DNA of 12,698 nt, from contig RKSA01000251.1 of assembly GCA_007571115.1 (NCBI GenBank), positions 1 through 12,698 of the forward strand, written 5' to 3'. Source of the DNA: Gammaproteobacteria bacterium (GTDB taxonomy: Bacteria > Pseudomonadota > Gammaproteobacteria > Pseudomonadales > Pseudohongiellaceae). Position 1 is the stretch's first letter. Each line of letters starts with the position of its first letter. The position numbers and the translations under genes are program-made. This document shows positions 6,741-12,698 of the stretch, piece by piece. Under the pieces are notes generated by a model. The model did no database searches, was not told where the DNA came from, and saw only the letters and a program-made list of their open reading frames with translations.

Positions 6741-8309
6741 ATGTGCCGACCCATCCGCAAGATCGTGATCGTCGGTGGCGGCGCCGCTGGCTGGATCAGC
6801 GCCTGCATGGTGGTGGCCGAAGCGCGCAAGCGCGGCGACGATTCCCTTAAGGTCGTGCTCGTCGAATCGCCCGACGTTCCCATCATCGGAGTCGGCGAAG
6901 GCACCTGGCCATCGATGCGCGCGACCTTGCAGCGAATCGGAATTGCCGAACACGAGCTCGTTCGCGAAGCCAGCGCGAGCTTCAAGCAAGGCACCGGCTT
7001 TCGTGGCTGGTCGGGAATTGCCGAAGCTCCCGGATACCTGCATCCGTTCAGTCTGCCGACGGCATACGCCGAGCTCAATCCCGCGCAATACTGGCTCGCC
7101 CATGGCGCTGCAACGACCTTCGCCGAGCTCGTCACTCCCCAGGCGCGAGTGATCGAGCTCGGGCTGGCGCCAAAGCAGGCCGATGCACCGCAATACGCCT
7201 TCACCGTCAACTATGGCTATCATTTCGATGCGACGGCATTCGCCGGCCTGTTGCACCGTCACGGGGTGGGGAAGCTCGGTGTTCGATACATCGTCGGCAA
7301 TGTCGAAGGTGTCGAGCCTGGCCTTGGCGAAGACATCGCGGCTGTCAAGCTCGACACCGGCGAGCGCGTCGCCGGCGATCTCTTTGTCGATTGCACCGGC
7401 CAGAAGGCGCTGTTGCTCGCAGGGCATTGCGGGAGCGAACTGATCGGCGTCAAGGACGTGCTATTCAACGACCGCGCGATCGCCGTGCAGGTTCCCTACG
7501 CCGACCCAGGCGATCCGATCGCCCCGGTGACCTTGTCGACGGCCCAGCCCCATGGCTGGATCTGGGATATCGGGCTCGGCAGCCGTCGCGGCGTCGGCTA
7601 CGTCCATTCGAGCTCCCACGCCGAGGAGCAGACGGCGCTGCAAGCCTTGCAGGCCTACGTCGCGAAGAGCTCTCCTGGCATCGATCTTGCCGGGCTTGGC
7701 TATCGGACGATCGCTTTCGAGCCGGGCTATCGCGAACGCTTCTGGGTCGGCAATTGCGTCGCGGTGGGATTGTCGGCGGGCTTCGTCGAGCCCCTGGAGG
7801 CATCGGCCCTCGCGCTGATCGAGCAGTCGGCGGCGCTCATCGCCGAGCAATTGCCCCGGAACCGGGAAATCATGGACGTCGTCGCCAGGCGCTTCAACGA
7901 CAAGATGCGCTACCATTGGCTGCGAATCGTCGAGTTCCTCAAGTTGCATTACGCGATCAGCGCTCGCGATGACAGCGACTACTGGCAGGAGAACCGTTCC
8001 CGGCAGAGCTGGCCCGACAGTCTGCGCGAAAAGCTGCTGCTGTGGCAGCAGCAGCCGCCCTGGCACGACGACGCGCCGCGGCTCGACGAGCTGTTCCCTT
8101 CCGCGAGCTACCAGTACGTGCTTTACGGAATGGGTTTCCGCCCCGCTCATTTCGCGACCGGCGCCACCGGCGCAGCGCGGGATGCGCAAATGCGCAGGCG
8201 GGCCGATGAAGTCTTTCATGGCAACCGGGTCAAAGCGCGGCAAATGGCGCGCCTGTTGCCGCAAACGAGGGAGCTGCTCAGCGCCATCGCGCGCCGGACG
8301 GCAGCCTAG
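6741..8309 (+). CDS. Tryptophan halogenase-like flavoprotein (divergent paralogue)
   Basis: This is a cytoplasmic FAD-dependent halogenase-family protein (PrnA/RebH type) of 522 aa, close to the usual 500-540. The FAD-binding VGGGAAGW lies at 11-18. GVGEGTWP at 50-57 replaces the common GVGEATIP. K82 in ASFKQGTGFRGW aligns with the catalytic lysine (K79 of PrnA/RebH). YGYHFDA at 158-164 and DLFVDCTG at 213-220 are family-typical. Two hallmark sites are altered: the WxWxIP motif reads WIWDIG (273-278), and EPLEST reads EPLEAS, so E353 is kept but the following chloride-site Ser is Ala354. The function may therefore have drifted. ATG 6741 was chosen because the fold starts just after it. GTG 6654 would add 29 residues of no family character. 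The Shine-Dalgarno (AAGG, 6724-6727) is weak and distant. SapC follows 6 bp downstream. Confidence 0.88.
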   Translation: MCRPIRKIVIVGGGAAGWISACMVVAEARKRGDDSLKVVLVESPDVPIIGVGEGTWPSMRATLQRIGIAEHELVREASASFKQGTGFRGWSGIAEAPGYLHPFSLPTAYAELNPAQYWLAHGAATTFAELVTPQARVIELGLAPKQADAPQYAFTVNYGYHFDATAFAGLLHRHGVGKLGVRYIVGNVEGVEPGLGEDIAAVKLDTGERVAGDLFVDCTGQKALLLAGHCGSELIGVKDVLFNDRAIAVQVPYADPGDPIAPVTLSTAQPHGWIWDIGLGSRRGVGYVHSSSHAEEQTALQALQAYVAKSSPGIDLAGLGYRTIAFEPGYRERFWVGNCVAVGLSAGFVEPLEASALALIEQSAALIAEQLPRNREIMDVVARRFNDKMRYHWLRIVEFLKLHYAISARDDSDYWQENRSRQSWPDSLREKLLLWQQQPPWHDDAPRLDELFPSASYQYVLYGMGFRPAHFATGATGAARDAQMRRRADEVFHGNRVKARQMARLLPQTRELLSAIARRTAA

Positions 8310-8315
8310 CTTGCC

Positions 8316-9065
8316 ATGCCGAACCATGCCTTGCTCAATAATGCCGAGCACGCCGAGCTCAAGGTCATCACCGAGCGCGCCGCGCGCTACGGCGATGGCA
8401 TCATGCATTCGCCGGTATTCCCCTTCGAGTTGCGCAACGTCCAGGCCTGCTATCCGATCGTTTTCCGGCAGGACGCTGCGGACAATTTCTCCCTCCTCGC
8501 GCTGTTCGGTTTCGAGCAGGGAGAAAACCTGTTTCTCGACGAGTTCCGCGGTTGGTGCGCGCCCTACATCCCCGCCATGGTGCGCCGCGAGCCCTTTCTG
8601 ATCGGCTATCAGCAAGCGGATGGCGAAGGCAGTCAGCGAATCCGGCTGCTGTCGATCGATCTCGACCATCCCCGAGTCAGCACCGAGCATGGCGAGCCGC
8701 TGTTCCAGCCCCTCGGCGGTCACACGCCGTTTCTGGAGAACATGGCCGACCTGCTCGAATCGATCTATCTCGGCCTCGAACACGGCAGGACTTTCGTCGC
8801 CGCCTTGCGCAGGCACGACTTGCTCGAGTCGATGACGCTCGAAATCGAGCTGCAGGACGGTTCGCGCAACCAGTTGATCGGCTTCCATTGCCTCGACGAG
8901 GAAAAAATTCAGGGACTGTCCGCAGAGGCCCTCGGAGAGCTGCAAGCGAACGGCTTTCTCATGCCGATGTTCATGGTGCTCGCCTCCCTGGGCAACCTGC
9001 AAGCGCTTGCCGAACGGAAGAATGCAAAACTCGCCCGAGGCCGCCAGGACGCTCCCGATGCCTGA
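8316..9065 (+). CDS. SapC family protein
   Basis: This 249-aa soluble protein matches the SapC family (named after a Campylobacter S-layer gene; the biochemical role is unknown to me). Family-like blocks are ACYPIVFRQD at 44-53, LLALFGFEQGENLFLDEF at 60-77, W80 followed by YIPAMVRREPFLIG at 84-97, and a C-terminal ELQANGFLMPMFMVLASLGNLQAL (208-231). There is no signal peptide or membrane segment, so it is probably cytoplasmic. It starts 6 bp after the first halogenase and overlaps the cupin gene by 8 bp, so the three are almost certainly co-transcribed. SapC proteins often neighbour TonB-dependent receptors and halogenase-like genes in Xanthomonas/Caulobacter-type genomes, which argues for a shared process rather than S-layer secretion. 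No catalytic residues can be named. Confidence 0.85.
   Translation: MPNHALLNNAEHAELKVITERAARYGDGIMHSPVFPFELRNVQACYPIVFRQDAADNFSLLALFGFEQGENLFLDEFRGWCAPYIPAMVRREPFLIGYQQADGEGSQRIRLLSIDLDHPRVSTEHGEPLFQPLGGHTPFLENMADLLESIYLGLEHGRTFVAALRRHDLLESMTLEIELQDGSRNQLIGFHCLDEEKIQGLSAEALGELQANGFLMPMFMVLASLGNLQALAERKNAKLARGRQDAPDA
9046..9049 (+). promoter_or_regulatory. Ribosome binding site that decides the cupin start
   Basis: AGGA, inside the end of the SapC gene, lies 8 nt before ATG 9058. The upstream in-frame candidates, TTG 9007 and ATG 9022, lack a suitably spaced site: the GGAAG at 9016-9020 is only 1 nt from ATG 9022. The 9058 start gives an 8-bp overlap with SapC. Confidence 0.55.
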
Positions 9066-10065
9066 ACCGGCACCCGTCAAGAGTCTCGATTGCGCCAGCG
9101 GCGCGATTCCCGCCCAGGTATTCGACTCGACCGAGCCGGTATTGCTGCGCGAGCTCGTCAGCCGCTGGCCTGCGGTGGCGCAATGTCGCGGCTCGATTGG
9201 CGGCGCGGCGGACTATCTGGCGCGATTCTGGCGCGAAGAGCCGGTCACGGTATATGCGGGGGATGCCTCGATCGATGGCAGGTTTTTCTATAACGACGAT
9301 TGCACCGGTTTCAATTTCGTCGCCGGCAAGGCGAGCCTGCCCCAGGTCTTCGCCAAGCTCTCCGAATCCGGTCGCGAGCAGCGCTTGGCAACCTTGTACG
9401 TCGGCTCAACCCCCATCGACCAGTGGATGCCCGGTTTCCGCGCCGAAAACGCGCTGCAATTGCCCGCCGACGATGCCCTCGCGAGTTTCTGGATCGGCAA
9501 CCGCACCCGAATATCGGCGCACTACGACTTCCCCGACAACGTCGCCTGCGTCGTCGCTGGCGAAAGGCGCTTCACACTGTTCCCGCCAGAACAGATCGGC
9601 AATCTGTACGTGGGCCCCATCGACAAGACGCCTTCGGGCCAGGCAATCAGCCTGGTCGATGTGGCCAATCCCGATTTCGAGCGCTTCCCGAAATTCGCCG
9701 AAGCCTTGCGTCACGCGCGAACCGCCTCGCTCGGGCCTGGTGACGCGATTTTCGTCCCGAGCATGTGGTGGCACCATGTCGAGTCCCGGCAAGAGTTCAA
9801 CATGCTCGTTAACTACTGGTGGTGCGACTCGCCGAGTTTCATGGGCTCGCCCAGCACCGCACTGATGCACGCGATGCTCGCCTTGCGCGACCTGTCGCCG
9901 CAGCGCCGCGAGCTCTGGCGCGGGCTGTTCGATCACTACGTTTTCCACGCCGACGAGGCGGTGTACGAGCACATTCCCGAGCCGGGAAGAGGCTGCCTGG
10001 CGCCGTTCGATGCTGCGAGTGCCCGGCAATTGCAAACCGAATTGCGCAAGCGCCTGGGCCGCTAG
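9058..10065 (+). CDS. Cupin-like (cupin_8/JmjC-type) putative Fe(II)/2-oxoglutarate oxygenase
   Basis: This 335-aa protein resembles the cupin_8 branch of JmjC-like oxygenases, the group that includes FIH-type protein hydroxylases. The iron site appears intact: H155-Y-D157 in SAHYDFPDN, and the distal His in VPSMWWHHVES (H239, or H240). Other typical elements are the VAGERRFTLFPPEQ strand (166-179), DNLYVG-type GNLYVGPID at 181-189, and LGPGDAIFVP at 225-234 before the second metal motif. A likely helical C-terminal region follows (about 265-335). There is no signal peptide, so it should be cytoplasmic. The start at 9058 overlaps SapC. By family knowledge it could hydroxylate a protein or small molecule. 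The substrate is unknown, but linkage to SapC and two halogenases suggests that they share a target. Whether 2-oxoglutarate is used is inferred from the fold, not shown. Confidence 0.85.
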   Translation: MPEPAPVKSLDCASGAIPAQVFDSTEPVLLRELVSRWPAVAQCRGSIGGAADYLARFWREEPVTVYAGDASIDGRFFYNDDCTGFNFVAGKASLPQVFAKLSESGREQRLATLYVGSTPIDQWMPGFRAENALQLPADDALASFWIGNRTRISAHYDFPDNVACVVAGERRFTLFPPEQIGNLYVGPIDKTPSGQAISLVDVANPDFERFPKFAEALRHARTASLGPGDAIFVPSMWWHHVESRQEFNMLVNYWWCDSPSFMGSPSTALMHAMLALRDLSPQRRELWRGLFDHYVFHADEAVYEHIPEPGRGCLAPFDAASARQLQTELRKRLGR

Positions 10066-10073
10066 CAAAACGT

Positions 10074-10093
10074 CCCCAAGCCAGGAGCTGGGG
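10074..10093 (+). other. Short hairpin at the start of the second halogenase leader
   Basis: CCCCA (10074-10078) pairs with TGGGG (10089-10093). A bulged A is followed by GC/GC pairs around the loop CAGGA. The loop presents a GGA, the core of CsrA/RsmA sites. There is no T-run, so it is not an intrinsic terminator. Further GGA triplets occur at 10092-10094 (ending the stem), at 10110-10112 and in the Shine-Dalgarno. Control by CsrA is only a hypothesis. Confidence 0.35.
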
Positions 10094-10138
10094 ATAGAGG
10101 GCAGGGCAGGGAAGAGCAGAGAGTACAGTACAGAGCAG

Positions 10139-10145
10139 AAGGAGA
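10139..10145 (+). promoter_or_regulatory. Ribosome binding site of the second halogenase gene
   Basis: AAGGAGA lies 6 nt before ATG 10152, at the end of a purine-rich leader (about 10083-10150). The leader contains GGGCAGGGCAGGG and two copies of AGAGCAGA (10113-10120 and 10132-10139). It is the strongest ribosome binding site in the cassette. Confidence 0.7.
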
Positions 10146-10151
10146 GAGTCG

Positions 10152-11642
10152 ATGCAAAACCGCAAGATCCACAAGATCGTCATCGCCGGTGGCGGTACCG
10201 CAGGCTGGATGGCAGCAGCAGCGCTATCGCGGTTGCTCGGCAAGACCTTGCACATCACCCTGGTCGAATCGGAAGAGATCGGCACGGTCGGCGTCGGCGA
10301 AGCGACGATCCCGACCCTGCTCACCTTCCACCAGTTGCTCAAGGTCAAGGAAGAGGATTTTCTCAAGGCGACCCAGGGAACCTTCAAGCTCGGCATCAAG
10401 TTCGAAAGCTGGCGCGACAGCGGCGAGGACTACATCCACTCCTTCGGCTGGACCGGCAAGGACAGTTGGGCCGCAGGATTCCAGCATTTCTGGCTGAAGG
10501 GCCTGAAAATGGGAATCAGCCGCGAGTTCGGCGAATACTGCAAGGAATGGGCCGCAGCGATGCAGAACCGCTTCGCGGTGCTGCCAAGCCAGGGCCTCAA
10601 TTACGCGTATCACATCGACGCCTCGCTCTATGCGAAGTTCCTGCGTGGCATCGCCGAGCAATGCGGCGTGGTCCGGCAAGAAGGCAGGATCGAGTTCGTC
10701 GAGCAAGATCCGGGCAGCGGCGACCTCAGCGCGATCCGCTTGCAGTCGGGCCAGCGCATCGAAGGCGATCTGTTCATCGATTGCACGGGCTTTCGCGGCC
10801 TGCTGATCGAGCAGACTCTCAACGTCGGCTACGACGACTGGAAGCACTGGCTGCCCTGCGACAGCGCCGTCGCCTTGCAGACCGAATCGGTCGGCGAGCC
10901 GCTCCCCTACACCCGCTCGATCGCCCGGGAGGCTGGCTGGCAATGGCGCATTCCCTTGCAGCATCGGGTCGGCAACGGTGTGGTGTTCAGCGGCAGGCAC
11001 TGGAGCGCCGACGAGGCAGCCGCGAAACTGCTGGAAAACGTCGAGGGCAAGGTGCTCACCGAGCCGCGAGTGATCCGCTTCAACGCCGGCCAGCGGCGCA
11101 GGCACTGGTACAGGAACTGCGTCGCCATGGGGCTTGCTTCAGGATTCATCGAGCCCCTCGAATCGACGAGCATCCATCTGATCCAGCGCTCGATCATCCG
11201 CCTGATGCAGATGTTCCCTTATGACGGAATCCGTCAGCCCGATGTCGAGGAGTTCAACAATCAGATGCGGTTCGAGATCGAAAACGTCCGAGATTTCATC
11301 ATCTTGCACTATCACGTCACGAAGCGGGCCGACAGTCGCTTCTGGCGCCAATGCCGCAGCATGGACATTCCCGGCTCGCTCAGGCACCGCATCGAGCTGT
11401 TCAGGCAGTCGGGACGCGTGTTCAAGGTGCCGACCGAACTGTTCGGCGAGAATTCGTGGATCCAGGTGATGCTCGGCCAGGGCCTGCTGCCCGAGCAGTA
11501 TCACCCGATCGTCAACATGATGAGCGAAGAAGAGCTGCATCGTTTCCTGACCGGCATCCATGGCTCGGTGGATAAGCTCGTCAGCCAGCTTCCTTCGCAC
11601 CAGCGTTTCATCGACCACTACTGCAAGGCGCCCCCGGTCTGA
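10152..11642 (+). CDS. Flavin-dependent tryptophan halogenase family protein (canonical motifs)
   Basis: This FADH2-dependent halogenase-family protein has 496 aa and an intact set of active-site motifs. They are AGGGTAGW at 12-19 (FAD), VGVGEATIP at 46-54, catalytic K79 in GTFKLGIKFESW (same number as in PrnA/RebH), YAYHIDA at 151-157, LFIDCTGFRGLL at 207-218, WQWRIP at 263-268 and EPLEST at 334-339 with E337/S338 at the chloride site. By family knowledge it would form hypohalous acid, channelled to Lys79 to halogenate an aromatic substrate, using a partner flavin reductase not encoded here. Relatives beside TonB-dependent receptors, such as BrvH of Brevundimonas, brominate indoles in vitro. 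The natural substrate is unknown. The gene starts 86 bp after the cupin gene and overlaps cysQ tail-to-tail by 25 bp. Confidence 0.93.
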   Translation: MQNRKIHKIVIAGGGTAGWMAAAALSRLLGKTLHITLVESEEIGTVGVGEATIPTLLTFHQLLKVKEEDFLKATQGTFKLGIKFESWRDSGEDYIHSFGWTGKDSWAAGFQHFWLKGLKMGISREFGEYCKEWAAAMQNRFAVLPSQGLNYAYHIDASLYAKFLRGIAEQCGVVRQEGRIEFVEQDPGSGDLSAIRLQSGQRIEGDLFIDCTGFRGLLIEQTLNVGYDDWKHWLPCDSAVALQTESVGEPLPYTRSIAREAGWQWRIPLQHRVGNGVVFSGRHWSADEAAAKLLENVEGKVLTEPRVIRFNAGQRRRHWYRNCVAMGLASGFIEPLESTSIHLIQRSIIRLMQMFPYDGIRQPDVEEFNNQMRFEIENVRDFIILHYHVTKRADSRFWRQCRSMDIPGSLRHRIELFRQSGRVFKVPTELFGENSWIQVMLGQGLLPEQYHPIVNMMSEEELHRFLTGIHGSVDKLVSQLPSHQRFIDHYCKAPPV

Positions 11643-12475
11643 CCACCGGCCCCGGCAGGCCAGGCCGATTCGAGAATCCCGCGCCAGTCGGGCGCCTGGT
11701 CGGCCACGGCGATGAAATGCGGATTGCGCAGATCTCCCCGCGCGTTGTAGCGCAAGGGCTGGAAATCGCTATCGAGGATTGCACCGCCAGCGGCTGCGAG
11801 CACCGCGTGGGCTGCTGCGGTATCCCATTCGAAAGTCGGCGCCAGCCGGGGGTAGATGTCGGCCTTGCCTTCGGCGAGCAGGCAGAACTTCAGCGAGCTG
11901 CCCATGCTGACGGTCTCGACAGCGCCGAATTCGGCTGCAAGCCGCTGCAGCACGCGTTCGAGGTGCGGGTCGCGATGGCTGCGGCTCGCCAGCACCTGCA
12001 ATGGCGAGTCGGCGGGCCTTGCCCTCGTGCTGATGGGCAGGCGCGCGGCGCCGACGTGCTGGCGAAACGCGCCGTGGCCGATCAGTCCCGAGTAGCTCGT
12101 TCCGCTGACCGGCACATGCACGACGCCAAGCTCGGCAAGGCCATCGCGAACGAGCGCGATATTGACGGTGAATTCGCCATTGCGCTTGACGAACTCGCGA
12201 GTCCCGTCGAGCGGATCGACGAGCCAGTAGTGCCGCCATTGCCGCCGCGTCTCGTATTCCGGCCGTGCAGCTTCCTCGGAAACGATCGGCAGGCGCGGCT
12301 CGAGCCCGGCCAGGCCAGCGCAGATGATCGCATCCGCGCACTGGTCGGCCTCGGTCACGGGCGAGCTGTCCTCCTTGTACCGCACCGCCACGCCCCCCGC
12401 CGACTCGTAGATGTCGATGATCGCCGCACCCGCCCGCCGCGCAACGGCCTCGACTTCCCATAGCAGCCTTTCCAT
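11618..12475 (-). CDS. cysQ: 3'(2'),5'-bisphosphate nucleotidase CysQ-type
   Basis: This 285-aa enzyme of the inositol-monophosphatase-like, Mg2+-dependent, Li+-sensitive phosphatase superfamily most likely hydrolyses 3'-phosphoadenosine 5'-phosphate (PAP) to AMP, which supports sulfate assimilation. Metal-site motifs are visible: SSPVTEAD at 37-44, PIVSEE at 63-68 (E67/E68), the signature VDPLDGTREFV at 86-96, SLKFCLLAEGKADIYPR at 194-210 and EWDTAAAHAVLAAAGG at 216-231 (D218). CysQ rather than a plain inositol phosphatase is indicated by GTREFVKRNGEFTVNIAL. ATG 12475 was chosen because family-like sequence begins there (MERLLWEVEAVARRAG). The frame stays open up to 12646, but the extra 57 residues look non-coding. 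It is transcribed towards the halogenase cassette and its last 25 bp overlap the second halogenase gene. It is probably not part of the sugar or halogenase unit. Confidence 0.92.
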   Translation of the reverse strand: MERLLWEVEAVARRAGAAIIDIYESAGGVAVRYKEDSSPVTEADQCADAIICAGLAGLEPRLPIVSEEAARPEYETRRQWRHYWLVDPLDGTREFVKRNGEFTVNIALVRDGLAELGVVHVPVSGTSYSGLIGHGAFRQHVGAARLPISTRARPADSPLQVLASRSHRDPHLERVLQRLAAEFGAVETVSMGSSLKFCLLAEGKADIYPRLAPTFEWDTAAAHAVLAAAGGAILDSDFQPLRYNARGDLRNPHFIAVADQAPDWRGILESAWPAGAGGQTGGALQ

Positions 12476-12556
12476 GCCGATATTCTCACTTTGCGAGTGG
12501 AAAAGCGCTATGATCCCATGGCTTGCGCAACGAAACGACACATGAACGGAAACCAG

Positions 12557-12652
12557 ATGAAAAACCCTTTCAAGCCAGGCGCCGGCAGGATGCCTCCGCA
12601 TATCGTCGGCCTTTCCAGTTTCATCGACTACGTATTGCACCATCACCAGTGA
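12557..12652 (+). CDS. Very short ORF, possible N-terminal remnant of an AAA-type ATPase
   Basis: This 31-codon ORF starts at ATG 12557 with GGA 6 nt upstream; ATG 12542 and ATG 12518 are in frame. It begins MKNPFKPGAGRMPPHIVG and ends at TGA 12650-12652. The opening resembles the start of a group of ATP-binding proteins whose N-terminus follows an N-P-F-x-P...P-P-x-x-x-G-R pattern. The similarity stops where the conserved Arg should follow the Gly (here Leu). A G6 run at 12655-12660 lies just after the stop, and another frame stays open to the window edge. It may be a decayed or frameshifted gene start, or chance. The rest of 12476-12698 holds the divergent upstream region of cysQ, with no clear promoter. 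Confidence 0.25.
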   Translation: MKNPFKPGAGRMPPHIVGLSSFIDYVLHHHQ

Positions 12653-12698
12653 GAGGGGGGTGGCACTGAAAACGGCGTTGCGTGGTGCCGTGCGGGCG

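Noticed and set aside
9007..9057. TTG 9007 or ATG 9022 as the start of the cupin gene
   Set aside because: Neither has a well-spaced Shine-Dalgarno, and the added residues are not family-like. AGGA with 8-nt spacing favours ATG 9058.
7461..9080. 539-codon open frame on the minus strand across the first halogenase and SapC
   Set aside because: It is a mirror of GC-rich coding on the plus strand. Its translation is low-complexity, matches no family, and covers genes with clear motifs. The same applies to minus-strand frames at 3102-4487, 1774-2730, 5541-6527 and 10224-11105, and to the plus-strand frame 11717-12463 over cysQ.
10074..10093. Rho-independent terminator after the cupin gene
   Set aside because: The stem is short and followed by GATAGAGGG, with no T-run. 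The next gene is on the same strand.
6741..11642. Halogenated natural-product biosynthetic cluster
   Set aside because: No NRPS, PKS, RiPP precursor, tailoring or resistance gene and no flavin reductase is present. The receptor/SapC context fits the TonB-receptor-associated halogenase family better.
12509..12514. TATGAT as a plus-strand -10 box near the right edge
   Set aside because: The only TTG-containing -35 candidate (TTGCGA, 12491-12496) is 12 bp away, too close. At normal spacing nothing resembles a -35 element.
12476..12646. Extension of cysQ upstream to ATG 12646
   Set aside because: The extra 57 residues precede the normal family N-terminus, show no signal peptide or homology, and cover the intergenic region.

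Overview
The window is GC-rich, densely coded DNA from a Gram-negative proteobacterium. Its outer-membrane receptor belongs to the TonB-dependent class best known from Xanthomonadales, Caulobacterales and related polymer-degrading bacteria. I favour a gammaproteobacterium, but the sequence alone cannot exclude a caulobacter- or sphingomonad-like host. There are no rRNA or tRNA genes, no insertion sequences and no CRISPR array. No stretch longer than about 225 bases lacks a gene.

Layout. (1) 53-3501: a two-gene operon encodes a sugar-porter-type MFS permease and a GH3 beta-glucosidase/exoglucanase that has no export signal. Their stop and start codons overlap. (2) 3502-3653: the regulatory region of the receptor gene. 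It holds a near-consensus sigma-70 promoter (TTGACA, 17 bp, TATGGT), a LacI-type palindrome on the expected transcription start, and a leader hairpin. (3) 3654-6611: a 985-aa TonB-dependent receptor. (4) 6741-11642: a same-strand cassette of a tryptophan-halogenase-like flavoprotein, a SapC-family protein, a cupin_8/JmjC-like protein with an HxD...H iron site, and a second, more canonical halogenase. (5) 11618-12475 on the minus strand: a CysQ-type bisphosphate nucleotidase that converges on and overlaps the second halogenase by 25 bp. (6) The right edge holds only a very short ORF whose start resembles the N-terminus of an AAA-type ATPase.

Inferred working model: a beta-glucan-derived oligosaccharide crosses the outer membrane through the receptor. 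The MFS permease carries sugar into the cytoplasm and the cytoplasmic GH3 enzyme hydrolyses it. A LacI-family regulator encoded outside the window controls the receptor. The halogenase/SapC/JmjC/halogenase cassette is the least understood part. Its genes are tightly packed behind the receptor and two encode apparently intact redox enzymes, but nothing in the sequence reveals their substrate.
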